A DNA stretch of 64,000 nucleotides. Source: Schistosoma haematobium (Eukaryota > Platyhelminthes > Trematoda > Strigeidida > Schistosomatidae). The notes beneath the pieces are model-generated. The model made no database searches. It was given only the letters and a program-made list of their open reading frames with translations, and was not told the origin of the DNA. Position 1 is the stretch's first letter, and every line of letters begins with the position of its first letter. The translations under genes and the position numbers were made by a program. Location: contig NC_067200.1 in the NCBI RefSeq assembly GCF_000699445.3, positions 62,001-126,000 of the forward strand, in the 5' to 3' direction. Shown here piece by piece: positions 1 through 39,600 of this stretch.

Positions 1-3000
1 ATTTATTTGAACACATAAATATTGGTACAAGAGAGCGCCAATATATATGCGCCACACAAAACAATGAGAATTCGATGAGAAATAGAAAAAAAGAGAACAA
101 TAACGAATTGGTTGGTGTAAGGTAGTGTGGTAGTAATGAGGGAACGCAAAGGTACAATCGGAAGAAGTCTTTCAGGTAAGGGAGACACAACCACTTTTTA
201 TAAAGAAAGTAAAAGAAGGTTACCGGAGGATCGCCACTGGCTTCTATTCTGAGCCATATCTGATAACGTCTCTAGCCACTGTGTTGCACCATCTCTTAGA
301 CCCCAACCAGGAAGTCGTGAAGGACCGACAGAGGCCAGTCCTTTGCAGCTTTCTTTCATACCACGACACCATGTCATGCACTGACCACCTCTCCGCTTCT
401 TTCGACCAGTTCTAGCATCGGCAAATAATGCACGACGTGGAATTCTCTGGGACGACATTCGGAGAACATATCCAAGCCACCGAAGTCGGTGTTTCAACAT
501 AGTGATACCAATTGAATTATCATCTCTGTGCCCGAACACACGATGCCGAACCTCTGCATTACTGACATGGTGTTGCCACTGAATGTCAGCAATCCTTCAG
601 AGACAGCGATGATCGAACACAGAGAGTCGTCTAACGTCCTCAACTCAGAGAGGCCAGGTTTCACAAGCATAGAGCAAAACTGCTCTCACCGACGCGTTGT
701 AGATCCGACCTTTTACAGCCAGACTAACATCACGAAGGCGCCAAAGGTGGCCCAGATTAGGATAAGCCGCTCTGGCCTTCACTGTTCGTGCATTGATCTC
801 ATCACTCATACCCCAGCCAGTACTTATGCAGCTACCCAGATACACGAACCTCTCGACTACGTCTATCTGCTCACCATCCAGGGTGAGTACAGGATTGGAA
901 TCCTGCCAGTCTTGTAGAAGTACTTTGCACTTGGAAGGTGCAAAGCACATACCATACCTACGTACACTGATTGCCAACTGATTAAGTGCGGATTGCATGC
1001 CTTGGCCATTATCGCACGGTAAGACAATATCATCCGCATACTCAAGGTCGAGAAGTCTTTCTCCAGGCAACAGATCCACACCACCATTACTTACATCCAT
1101 CAGAGCTGTTTCCAGAATGTCATCGATGGCAAAGTTGAAGAGGAATGGTGAGATTGGGCAACCCTGCCTAACCCCATTGCTTGAATGGAACAATGGAGAG
1201 AGGTGGTCGTATGCCCTCACTCTGCCTGAGGTGTTTTTATATAGGGCTTTTAGGATGTTAATAAACTTCTCAGGCACACCCTTCTTCAATAGACAATCCC
1301 AGAGAACAGCCCTGTCCAACGAATCGAAGGCAGCCCTGATGTCAAGAAACACTACGATTGTTGGCCTTTGATAAGTATGGCGGTGTTCTAACATTTGGCG
1401 GAGGATGAAGATATGATCAATACATCCTCAACCAGAACGAAACCCAGCCTGCTGCTAGCGAGTCAATCTCTCTCGGGTTTTGAACAACCTACGAAGTATG
1501 ACGGAAGCCAATAGCTTGGACGCAATCGGAAGTAGACTTATCCCCCGACAGTTGTTACAGGAACGACGTGAACCCTTTTAAAGATAGGGACAACTATCGA
1601 CTCATTCCATGACGTTGATACACTCTCTAGTTCCCAAACCTTTGTAAACAACGTCGTCAATTCCCTAGTCAAAAAGTCACCACCATCTTTAAAAAGAGCC
1701 AGAGGTAAGTCATCTGGGCCAGGTGATTTGTAACGCTTCAAGAGTTGGAGTTCCTTGCGGACTTCCTCCTCGTTTGGTGGATCAGTCGTCACCGGCCATG
1801 GAGAGCAGGACAGTCTGACCGATGTTGCCGGAGCAGCAGGCCAGTTGAACTGCCCTTCAGAAAATTCTGCCCATCGTCCAAGACGTCGATGGATGTTAGT
1901 GATTGGCATCCCATCATCCTCGCAGATTGTTTCACTCACACCAGACTTCTTCCTGCCAGTGGCTCGGATGAGTTGGAAGAGCTTCCGGTAATTACCAGAT
2001 GCAGCTGCTGCTTCCAGCTCATTAGCACGCTTCGACCACCAGGCTTCTCGGTCCTTACACAAGCTTTGCCCAATTTCAGTACGTAACATCCTTCGTTTAT
2101 GGTCAAACTCACGGTCACCCGGAGTAGACCGACGGGCTTCAATGAGTTGTAAGGAACCTGCAGAAACCCAGTGCTTATAAGCGGGACGTTTCGCGAACCC
2201 ACAACTGACTGTACCCGCCATTTTCATGGCGTCATGCAATTGCAACCAATGCTCATCTATACTTTTCGGTGGAGTGGCAGCTAGCCTAGAGTCTAGCTCG
2301 GTTCGATACTTATTTGCAACAGAAGTTGCAACCAGCTTGCTAACATCAATCTTTTGGTGGTGGTCACTTCGTTGTCCACTGAAAAGTAAGGTGAGATTGG
2401 CGCAGACCAAGGCATGGTCAGAGTCCAGATAGGTACTCCAAAAGGAGAGGCAGTCTTGTACACAACCACGCCAGCGGTAGCTGATCGTGATGTGATCAAT
2501 CTGAGTCCAGGCTTGAGATGCAGAGGGAGGACGCCAGGTGGCACATCGGCGATGACTGTGCCGAAAGTCAGTGCTAGCCAGAAACAGGTTGTGGTCTGTG
2601 CACAGTTGCAGTAGACGGTCCCCGTTATCTGACCTGCGACCAACGAGTCCCCATCGGCCACCTAAACGACTCTCTTCTGTGCCTAGACGCCCGACCTGAG
2701 CATTCAAGTCTCCGGCTAGTACTACAATATCTGTTGAACACACTTTCTGGAGAACAGATAACTGGTAGTAAAGCTCATTCTTGTTTGCATCCGGGCTGAG
2801 ATCTGTCGGGGCATAGGCGGAAATGACGAAAAGACATCGTTTCTCACGCCGATTTCTTCTCACTTTGATGGAACTTTCTAATCTAACAGCACATAACCGA
2901 GTGTTAATGGGGATCTAATTGAATGGTGCTGCCTCTACTCTAGCGCTTAGTGCGACACCAACGGCAGCAAGATCAGACGATGATGCCTTACGGTCCCCAG

Positions 3001-3345
3001 ATAAGCGCACGTAAGACAAGCTTTTCGAAGCGACAGATGGAGAGCGAATTTGTAGTACTTCACCAGAGTCTTGAATACGGGTCTCGGATAGACAGCAGAG
3101 ATCGATATTGAGACTTTCCAAAGACATAGCCAGCCCTATCTGTTGACCAACATGCATAAGTGTGCGAACGTTGAAGGCAGCCAGTTTGAGTGGCGCACGT
3201 GGTTTCAGAAAAACTGCTTCAGTACTCATATTCAGTGGTAACATACAATTTTAAACCGGACAGTGACTCGAGAACGTTTAGATAGAGCCGAATTTCCACC
3301 AAAGACGAGCCGCTGTATAAGTATAAAAGAGGGTGATTAATGTGG
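1..3345 (-). mobile_element. Family-3 RTE-like LINE, near full length, degraded; 3' end at left edge
   Basis: Read on the minus strand this is one APE + RT element. Its 3' UTR runs into the ATTT-rich end at position 1, so a few bases may be cut by the window. The 5' UTR meets an (AAT)n tract at 3346. The reading frame is broken at about 2890, 1540-1394 and 645-540. Its C terminus (GGQCMTWCRGM, SRLPGWG, LETLSDMAQNRSQW) resembles family 1 but is clearly a separate family. It lies in the SPT16 intron or upstream DNA, antisense to the host gene. Confidence 0.85.
198..3244 (-). pseudogene. Family-3 endonuclease-reverse transcriptase pseudogene
   Basis: From the 5' side, 3244-2915 holds the APE N terminus (FNVRTLMHVGQQ, CCLSETRIQD). 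Next, 2863-1538 holds the rest of APE ([23 protein letters not shown]), the linker and the start of RT (SPGPDDLPLALFKDGG). Then 1394-645 holds the RT core (FLDIRAAFDSLDR, GVRQGCPISPFLFNF, LEYADDIVL) and 539-198 the C-terminal domain. The APE SDH and RT YADD residues remain, but several frameshifts or stops separate the pieces, so no full protein can be made. Confidence 0.85.
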
Positions 3346-3347
3346 TA

Positions 3348-3421
<74 letters not shown>
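3346..3421. repeat. (AAT)n microsatellite
   Basis: About 25 uninterrupted AAT units sit between the 5' UTR of the family-3 LINE and repeat R. On the minus strand this is (ATT)n and may be the 3' tail of the adjoining R copy. Confidence 0.95.
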
Positions 3422-3487
3422 GTTGAATCATCCGATTGTTACTCGAAGCGAGAAAAATAGTTTCCATAGATATAGAGTTCATCATTT

Positions 3488-3925
3488 GCGTGCGGGCTGC
3501 GATACTGCCCGGGTGCCCAAACCGAAGCAGGTGGTTTTCCCAGGGGGCCACACCACGAGTCTTTGACCTAAAGATCTAACCCACAAGGCAGTGGAACATC
3601 GTATGGAGATGCAGTCCCATGGTAGCCGGTGACCAACGATTGGTTCATACGCCATTTGTTCCCTCAGGATACTGGAGCCCATGTGCACCATTAATTTGGA
3701 ATCAGGGTTTTCCAACTCCCCTAGGTATATCCTCTATATCCATCAATATAGTAGAAGCGCCTGACATTCGCTTTTCGTCCTCTCAATTTCGTAAACAACA
3801 CTCCCGCCAAGAAAAGGCAATGAGTAGGACTTCCCTGGCAGAGGCTATATACGCGTGGCCGTGTGGGAGCGTTTCGAGAGGGAGAGCGAACTCTCGCCAC
3901 TCTTGGCCATACTAGGGCATTTGGA
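3488..3925 (-). repeat. Repeat R copy 1 (non-autonomous element)
   Basis: This shares long blocks with 6046-6246, 10189-10454 and 12728-13140. Blocks include the run from gatactgcccgggtgccc to ccatttgttccc, then the 'cctaggtatatcctc' block, the 'ccgccaagaaaaggcaatg' block and a closing gagagggagagcgaactctc. No convincing protein. Orientation is set by the 3' end seen in copies 2 and 3. This copy ends in the (ATT)n tract rather than the family-3-like tail. Confidence 0.75.
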
Positions 3926-4472
3926 GGCTAGTGGGGAAATATTATTCTTTGGTATTGTAGTAGAAGTGCAAATGTCAACTAATACGACCTTGTTTGATCA
4001 AAATGAATATTTCCCCTCGATTGACTACCGTTAAGTGTACAGCAGTTTTGTATAAATTCATCTACGATTTTCTTTTTATTCAAGTGGTTTACTCGTGAAT
4101 TACAGCATCAGAAAACCATTGAGAGTATGACAATTTGAACAGCGGCAAGTTATTAGGAGATTTGCGAGAATATTGGCAAGTGCATGAAACTTTATAAAAT
4201 AAATTACAAACGAATGTAAATTTTCCTAGTTGTTTTCAAAGGACGGAGCTCTTCCATCATGTTTTTTTGACTAATGTATCATTGACTTAGTTTCAAATGT
4301 TCCTTTGTTCATAGTATTCTGTGATGGTCATAGTTTTTGGGTAAACAGATATTTCAATCAATCTGGTTCTACTTGTTATCATGTCACGATGAATGCTGGC
4401 AAAAGTTTTTTAAATAAATCTTTTGATAGCTTAGTGGTACCCACTTACACTGTGTACAATTTTTTTCTCTAG
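3926..4472. other. SPT16 intron, no feature seen
   Basis: AT-rich sequence with stops in all frames; I see no exon or recognisable repeat. The exon preceding 4473 must lie left of the window. Confidence 0.5.
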
Positions 4473-31599
<27,127 letters not shown>

Positions 31600-33017
31600 T
31601 AGAAACCAAATTATTTTATTTGATTAAACAGCTAACGGAGAAGCATTTTTCTTGGAATATCTCCTAGTTGTTAATGTATTGTACAAAAGAATGTTTACTA
31701 AATATTAACGTGCACAATCTTCTTTCTAAGAAAAACAGATATATATTATTATTATGTATGTATCATTCTTTTCTCGTGTCAAATTTACTGATATACTGTT
31801 TAAAATTCATTGTGTATGTGTAATCAAATTTATTATCTGTTGGCGAATGGTTTTATAGTTATACCACAGCAGAGGCTGAATCCGGAAACTTTCATCAAAA
31901 TTTTCTGTCCTGGAAAAAAAAATAATTTAAGTTATTAGTCAGTCTATTTTGCGGCCTTATGTTCATTACATCATTTTATTCGTAAAATTAACAGTTAGAG
32001 GTTCATGGAATATCAAGCAGTACTCGATATTTGTTTTGTTTTCGTATTGGGTTTTAACAGAACATATTTCTGACTTCATGGGTTTGTGCGTTAGGACATT
32101 TAGGTTTTATAATAAACAGTAATATTTATTTACTAGGTTATAAATCAATGTTCTTTATTCACCAATTTTAACTGACTAGTAATTTCGATTCCATCTCTGA
32201 GTATATATGTTCACATTCATCGTAATTGTTTCCATTGGCAACAGTGATATCTTGTATAAATATGTGATTCATTCATGTATTTAAACGCTTTGATGTGTAA
32301 ATTTTAACTGTATTTTTCAGAAATCATGTTCCTACAGCTGCATTTGCTTTTCCATTCAATGCCCTTTTTTAAATCTCTAGTTGTTCTACAATATTGTTTA
32401 GTCACACATTACAATAACTCGGAACTCAGTAGAGATGGACAGATTTAGATATAAAGGACCAATTATTGAGAAAAAGTTCAAGTGAGATGTCCGTGATTTA
32501 AAACAAGGTGGATAGTTCTTAGTTGTACCATTGTCATATTAAAGCAAACACAGCGATGTAATAGAAATCCTCTGATAATTATTGATTCCGAACTCCAGTT
32601 TGATGGTATGTTGCTTGTCACAAATTATAACAGTTCTGTGTAAGATTGCACATTCTAGATTATTTTCTGACATGAAGATTTGCTACTTTGTAATATAAAT
32701 TAAACGAAGTAACAAATGACCTTGTCAGTCGGCCGAAACCGAAGATGTCTGTTATTCGAGTGTCAAATTTCGACAAAAGAACTATGGAAAATCGTCTAGT
32801 GAGTGTCTGAAAGTTAGTGATTGAGTTCTGTCTCTATGCAACACCTCAAAGTATCAGCTAACTGTCAGTGTAGCAAATGAACATGTTTAATCGTTGATTC
32901 ACTAAAGGTGTGTTTACTAGGGAATTTTGTGACTTATTTATAATTTCATTTACTGGGATGAGTTTGTGTCATTAGTTGATGCAACCTTTCTCATAACCGA
33001 AGAAGTTGGTATATTTT
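31600..33017. other. SPT16 3' UTR and intergenic DNA
   Basis: AT-rich, with AATAAA at 32111. No further gene or repeat recognised until the family-2 fragment at 33018. Confidence 0.5.
32111..32116 (+). terminator. Candidate polyadenylation signal for SPT16
   Basis: AATAAA lies about 510 bases after the SPT16 stop, followed by T-rich sequence. Other AT-rich variants lie nearer, so this is only a candidate. Confidence 0.3.
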
Positions 33018-33145
33018 GACGAATTCCATTCGACTGATTGCTCAGTAACGATCTGCCGTGTCGCGATTTTGTCTGTGCATGACTGATTCTTACAGAATCC
33101 GACCTTTTTGTCCTGGGGCTGGGTGTCTACTAAATTTTTCATCCA

Positions 33146-33238
33146 GTTAGACCCAGAACCTATCGGTCTCGCGCGCGAACACTTAACCTATAGACCATTG
33201 AGCCGTTAAACAACACTGTTGGGAACGTCTCCTTGTAC
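33146..33238 (-). repeat. tRNA-like SINE head fragment
   Basis: On the minus strand: cggctcaatggtctataggt (A-box-like), then gttcgcgcgcgagaccgatag and ggttctgggtctaac (degraded B box). It looks like the head of the hammerhead SINE family, split from its body, within the decayed family-2 LINE. Confidence 0.45.
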
Positions 33239-33659
33239 TTACAGTTCCATGATGTCTCGACAGTCCCCGTATTTGCCTCGATTTCCGTTCATTGGTTTCT
33301 TAATGAGGTGTCCTTTCCAGCCCGTTGGCATTTCCTCTTCCAAACCTTACTGAATAGAGTGTGGGGCGTGTTTGCGGTTAATTTTGTCTGACTTCGGCTG
33401 GTATGTTGTCTGGTCCCACTATAGGTTTGTCTGAAGGCCATTTTGATTTTTTCGATCGTTGGTGGAGTGCCTTCTACAGGGAGTTGTGTTTGTGTAACGC
33501 TTCGATGTCCGGTGGATTCAATAGAGCTGGTCTATTCAAAAGTTCCTTAAAGTGTCGGCTAGAGACAGGTATCTAAATTAAGAGATGGTCGCGCAATTTT
33601 CTGAATTGGTTGATCACCGATATTAACACCATTGGATGCCGGCCGGGGTTATGGGTGCA

Positions 33660-33703
33660 CACTGATGAGGAGTCCCAAAAAAGGACGAAACGGCTGTTCA
33701 GTG
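33660..33703 (+). ncRNA. Hammerhead ribozyme fossil (C3 changed)
   Basis: Stem I pairs perfectly: cactg 33660-33664 with cagtg 33699-33703. The core atgagga (33665-33671) has A for the essential C3 and G at the free N7. Stem II gtcc/ggac is intact (33672-33675, 33683-33686) with a caaaaaa loop, and gaaa is intact (33687-33690). Stem III is minimal (A-C with G-U). The cleavage site is GUU at 33696-33698. The fold is kept, but the C3 change should stop cleavage. Confidence 0.75.
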
Positions 33704-34985
33704 GTTCTGAGGTTTCAGTGTTGGTTTAATGTCAATCGGTTCATGATCTCTATCAAAAATATATTTCTCTTGCAGCTCTTTCCGCCGTCCTTGCCAGGTT
33801 TCCACGTATTTCTGCTTGTCAATTCTAATACTCTTCTTGACTTGCTTGTTTGCTTCTGTGTATTTAGCTTGTGCCTTGACTTCCTCCGTACTTGTTTGGC
33901 TGATGTAAACTGCTGTTTTGTTCTTTCTTTCCCAAATGTTGTTCAGGGTTTTGATAGAGATCCATTCTTTATGATGATGCTTCTTTGCTGCTCGGAAAAT
34001 TCTGACATGTTAGTGTTAGTTAATGCCTCTTTGATCGCTTTCCAGTTATTCTCCATAGTAGTTTCCTCTTTTTTTAAGTGGATCTTGTAAGACTTGAAAG
34101 CTTTTATTCAAAGTTACCTTGAATTCGTTGAGTTTGTCAGTATGTTGAAGAAAGGCAGTATCAGACCTTTGTTATTCTGTTTGTACAGTTGTCCAATGCC
34201 TCTTTAGTTTTGGTTTCATCTCGGACACTATATGGTGGCGCTCTGAGTCTATGTACGTTCCTTTCTTAGCTCTCACGACTCCCATTGACCTGAATATTTA
34301 GTTATACAAAAATGTTCGATCTGATTCTCTGTAGTGTGATTCCATGATATTCCAATTAACCTTGTGTATGTATTTGTGGTGTAATATTGTGCCACCTATA
34401 AACATTTTATCGAATGCACATAAATTCGTAAATCTAAGAACGCTATCATTCATTTCTCTCAGTCAGTCCATGTTGTTCGTTGATATATTCATATCCGGTG
34501 TTGTCCATTCTGACTATGATGTTCAGGTCTTCCGTCGGGATGGTCAGGTATTTTCTTGCGCACTTCTTTACGATCGCATCTAATCTCTCATTAAACTGAT
34601 CATTATCATCTCCATTGCTATGACTGAAGAACGCACAGCACTGGGCAATTTTCATTTTAACCTCTTTATTTCGATTGTTAATTTGATCATGCATCAGTAA
34701 GATCCTCATCTCATAAGTGCTCTTCGTATTTTGTTGAAATGCATCATTGCGATTACCTGTTTAAGTGAAGCATTTTCTTGTTCGCCACCAGATTGTCTAT
34801 ACATTCCATGTACTCATATTAATTATTGTTCCGGTTGTTAGAAAAAGAATTGACTTCGTGGCTTCCGAAGAATCTTGGCCTTCTTTTTGAGGCGTCATAC
34901 TTTTTTTCACTGAAAGCGCTTCAACTCTCGTGGCAGAGTTCAAATGTTTCAGACGTTTTTCTGGTCGTCATTTGTCAAGTAAAAT

Positions 34986-36127
34986 TCAGGATTTACACTG
35001 GCCTCAAAGTTAAACCTCAAAATCAACTCTGCTTTAGGGGAATCCTATAAAGTTTCTAGAAGGATCTCTGAAATTTTTTAAGAAAAGTAAACGAGAAATA
35101 CGTGTTATTTTCCTCGCTATTTGACAGTTTTCCCAAAACCACCACTCAATAACCTCACAATTTCAAGTTTTCCTCGAATGTTCCGTTTTTAAAATATTGA
35201 GGTTATTTGCTGTTTGCTTTTGTTTATAGTAGACATTCTGACGTTATATCAACTACCGTATTCGACTTATTTAAACCTATGAAAATCAATAAACTAGTGA
35301 ATGTTTCTGAAAACAGCAAACTGATGATTACAACGTATGAGTTTAGAGACGTAATCAAGGTAGTATTTTTTCAAATGCTCTTCAATGTCTTAGTTATACA
35401 CCACACTGTTGAGGTCCTACTTAGTAGTGGAGATAACTAAAAGGGGAAATTGAAAAATCTAATCATTTATGGCCATTAGGTTGTGAAGTTATTCAGGATA
35501 GTTATTTGTCTGAGAACAATATAATTTGCTCAATAGTCCTGGCTTTGACTGAATCAAAAATCCATGGCTTAAGTAAATTTTGAATCGCATCATTGATGGA
35601 TTATTTTATTTAGTATATAAGTTGCGTAAGATTACGTAGACAAAATATAACTTCAAAACTTTCTAAAAATGCCTTGACGATACATAAAAGTGACTTAGAA
35701 ATTTTTGTATTCACACTTTATAGCCTGGTAAATCTGAAGAACACATGCTCTCTCCAAGCAGGTGTAGAGTGCACATCTATGTAAGTGCAACAATTAAGCG
35801 AATACTATGAACTGCAAGACATGAAATTAAAATCTTATATAAATCAATCTTTAACGTGTTTTTATGCATTAAACTGACGAAATTCTTCATTTGATAAACT
35901 ATGGTTGCATAACATCGTGCTCCATGATTTAATAAAACTTCAGCCATAATATAATTGACAGAACACACATTTGGCTAGACAGATAATATTTTTAAAAATT
36001 CTATTTGGGATTTGTGTGTTGTAGTTTAAACCTAGGTATGATTGTTCGTTAGTTTTTATTTGCTGTGCTTGTAATATTCTGAAAGAGGGAAACGCAAGTG
36101 GAGGTGTCCTAATTAATTTCTAAAGAA
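34986..36127. other. Intergenic, one unverified exon-like stretch
   Basis: A + strand stretch at about 35230-35360 has an open frame (SRHSDVISTTVFDLFKPMK...), an ag upstream and gtagta downstream, but no family match I recognise. Nothing else seen. Confidence 0.35.
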
Positions 36128-36600
36128 AATTATGACACTTTACTTAAAGACTTATTATCTGCGTGTCCTAAGTGCGGTGGAAGTATGAAAATTCAGCCTA
36201 TGAAGCTTCAAGTACATGGTGATCCAGTATTTCTTAAAGCACGAATAATTACTTTTGGTCTTCAGGATGTAGTACATAAGATATTGAACGGCTTGTGTGT
36301 GAATGATATAATTTGACCGATTCAATCCTTAGCATGGGGTACTCCTATTGTTACACCAGTGAAATCGGACGGCAAGACCCCAAGAATATGTGGTGACTAT
36401 AGATTAACACTGAACTTCCGTTCGCTGAAACCGATATGCAGGACGGCAGGGCATGAAGATATTCTAAATCGACCTTATGGTTCTGAGGTTTTGTCGAACG
36501 TTGACTTAAAAGACGGTTATCTTCAAACCCTTCAGACCATCTTCTCCTTCAGGTCTGTCCAAATGCAACCTTCCATTTGGTCTAAGTTGTTCTGCAGACA
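36128..36600 (+). pseudogene. gypsy-type LTR retrotransposon pol fragment
   Basis: A single frame, broken by a TGA near 36314, reads GDPVFLKARIITFGL then AWGTPIVTPVKSDGKTPRIC, GDYRLTLN and LSNVDLKDGYLQ. The last is the gypsy RT motif with Ala changed to Gly. Downstream, shifted, are remains of the FGLS...FQEVM block up to about 36620. It is the fingers and start of the palm of a Ty3/gypsy RT; no LTRs, protease or integrase seen around it. Confidence 0.85.
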
Positions 36601-36620
36601 TATTTCAGGAAGTGATGATG

Positions 36621-39600
36621 TGACGGCAAATAAATCTCCAAAATAAATAGCTCTGTAAGTTTTCGACATTGGATGTTGATCACATATTTTAGTGGACTCA
36701 GCTAGCTGAAGGCGCTCGGTCATGCATCCGTACCAGATCACTTGTGATAACGCTGTGCTCAACATCTACCGTAATCGCTAGTCAGATTAGATCAGAGAAT
36801 TCTGATATATTGGTAATCGCCAAATACACTCTTTCGATCTCCTCGACTCTGTCTTTTGATTTCTCTCGGTGGGTACAAATTGAATTAGGGTGTTGCTTGT
36901 AAGAGCGTTGTCAAACACTGAATACCAGTGTCGTCTTCAGTTTCATTGAGAAGAATATTACAGTGAACTCAAACAAGTATCTAGTTTTGAATGTCTTGCA
37001 TACCTATTTGAAAGTAGTGGTTTTTGATGAGATATGAAAAGACTAGCTCTACTGACAAACGTTCGATCTCCAGTATTGCATTCACTGGTGGGCGGTCTGC
37101 AATACTATTCCCGACAGTCGTGTCACTGAATATCAGGTAATCCTCAGATTCTCGTCAGGGTCAATGAGAACATTGAGCATTTGCACTCCTTAGACTTGTC
37201 CGGGCGGTTCTGGTCGCATTTTTTTTCTTGTACCTACTCCTGCTAAAATATTTCTGCAATAACGTCGTCTTTGTTGTACGGTCCTCAAACAGGAAGTAGT
37301 AGCTGTATACGACGAGAGAGTAAGCCGCGTTAGTAGCTAACCGTTAAATGTAACTTCCACGTTAGCTGGTTGATCACACCGTTCTCATCTAATTCAAGTA
37401 GGCTCCCAATTATTCTACAGAGCTCTGCGTTGTTGATCGACAATCACTTTTACCCTATAAGCATTAAGGAGTGTAGATCACCAACGCAAATGATCTATGT
37501 CGAAACGATTAGAGACCTACTCGATTTAGATGTGAATGGTGTGAGAAACCAGCTAACAACAAAGTCACACCTTGCAGTCAGCACCTTACATGGTCTACCC
37601 CATTGACGTACTATAGATGCCTTGAAGACTGTACAACACAAAGGAAGTTATTACAGAAATAAATTGGTTAAAGTAGATACAAGCGAAGGTCATACCACTG
37701 CCGCATGAACCAGTCCATGGAGTACGATTAACTCACGTGCGTTGGTTATCCTTGACCTTGAAGAGGATCGACTATTTGTTCAATATTCAATGACTTAACT
37801 GCCGGATGATCTGGCCAGGGCTCAGTGAAATTTCACTGACCCTGCAGGAGGAATACTCCCGCTGTTATTTTCGGATCAATTCTATTATCGACCTAATTGT
37901 TTTGATGCTCAGTTTTTCATAACAATGTGCCTCTTTCAACTACCAAGTTGCATATCCTAATGAACAGATAATTCGCTAATCCTGCTTTGCACGTTTGAAG
38001 TTTTTTGAGCTCGTCTATAAAGTAAAGTCCTGTCTTTTTCGAATGATATTGCACAATTAGACGAAGTTTATACTAACAAATAGTTTGAACTCACTATTTT
38101 GTGTGACCTTAGATACGCACGTACTTGAAAAGCCAGGTAACCGATGAGAAATATAGCCGCGGCCTGTATATGCTGCAAAGCCTACGATATAATTTATCTT
38201 TACTGGAGATTTTTCAGGGTTTTTAAATTTTACAGCATTTTTCTATCGATTTATGATGACGAAATATCCTATGGAAAGCGATCGAATTCGTAGGGTTTGT
38301 CTTATTTGTTTGTGAGCTTATCTAATATAAGTTACAACTGAGATCGACAGAATAAGATGGATTCTCTTTTGTGAGTATATGAGAAATTTTAATTGAGTCG
38401 TGCCATTCCATAACTATTCCATTAAATACCTGCAGGCCGCCTGTGTGTCAGTAGATTTCTGGCGATTGTGGTCTCGATGTTTGGAGTAAGTCCGTGATCT
38501 TTCGTTGCGTTGAACAGAGTTTATCCGACGGATTCTCCAACTCGTTTTCTTTGTTAAGCGGCTCGGTGCTTCATTTTTTCTAATGTATACCAGTGTTTGA
38601 TTTTTATATTCGACCCTGAATTTTTGTTTATCGACTGTCCTTTATTCTTTGATGTTTTAAGATTTCATGATAATTTATTGTACAATAAGCTTATAAGCCT
38701 AATACTACGAGGTACAGTCCGTTCTTAGACCGATTAGAACATCGATTAACCCTAGCCCAAGATGTCGAAATCTTAGGTAATCAGCACAACATTAAATTTC
38801 AAATAAATAATTTTTCAAATAAATTTCATCGATGCAAGACTTCACTGAATTTTAATGTTTTTTTCTGCACTACTTCAACTATATTTGTTGCAGTGAATGT
38901 ACAAACATTATGTTTCAAAATCCTGAATATGTATTTGAATAAAGTATCTCATCAATTATTTTTAAATTGAAGTACGTGGCCATCAGATTTTTGAGCTTCA
39001 TTTTCAGCCCATTGTCGTTGTAACTTACGATTTAGCCATACACATCCGGAGGATTTTTACCGTTTTGTTTTTTCCGCTCACCATATCTTTTGTGAATTTA
39101 TCAAGCCGTAAGTCTTCTGTAAGTCCTATCTTGGTTGTAAGCTGATAGATCTTTTAATCTCCTTGTGGATTTTTTGATTTGTTACTTGAGATGAACTTTA
39201 TTACACAGCTTAAGACATTTCTAATTGTCTGCTTGTATTAAGAGTCATGAGATGTCTAATTGTGCCATATATTTGCAGTGATGCGTTACCCAGAGCATTA
39301 GGCATTAATTCCTGCATGTCGTCAATTATTTATGTTGATAGTATACAAATAAAATACGTGAATAGACAATTTGCGCACCAAGCCGTAAATGCTACCTCTT
39401 TGTGATTAACTTATGCACCTTTATACTCTATTTTTTCGGAATTCAGTAATTTACTATTTTCCGTGCTTGATTTAATGTTTCTTTAGTGGAATAACTCGTA
39501 ATAACTAGTCAGTTACTGCTGTTTGTAATTGATTACCTTCCAAACTAGACTTATGCAAAATTATCCCACTCTTCTTGTTATTGGAAATTTTATTTTTTAA

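Larger units (their letters stand above)
33018..34985 (-). mobile_element. Family-2 LINE, heavily decayed, with other repeats inserted
   Basis: On the minus strand it can be followed from the 5' region (ggcttccgaagaatc near 34860) through APE remains (34446-34709: NTGYEYINEQHGL), the linker (33760-34100) and RT start to about 33018. Two foreign pieces sit inside: a tRNA-like piece at about 33146-33238 (minus) and a hammerhead-bearing piece at about 33575-33757 (plus). Both ends are indistinct. Confidence 0.75.
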
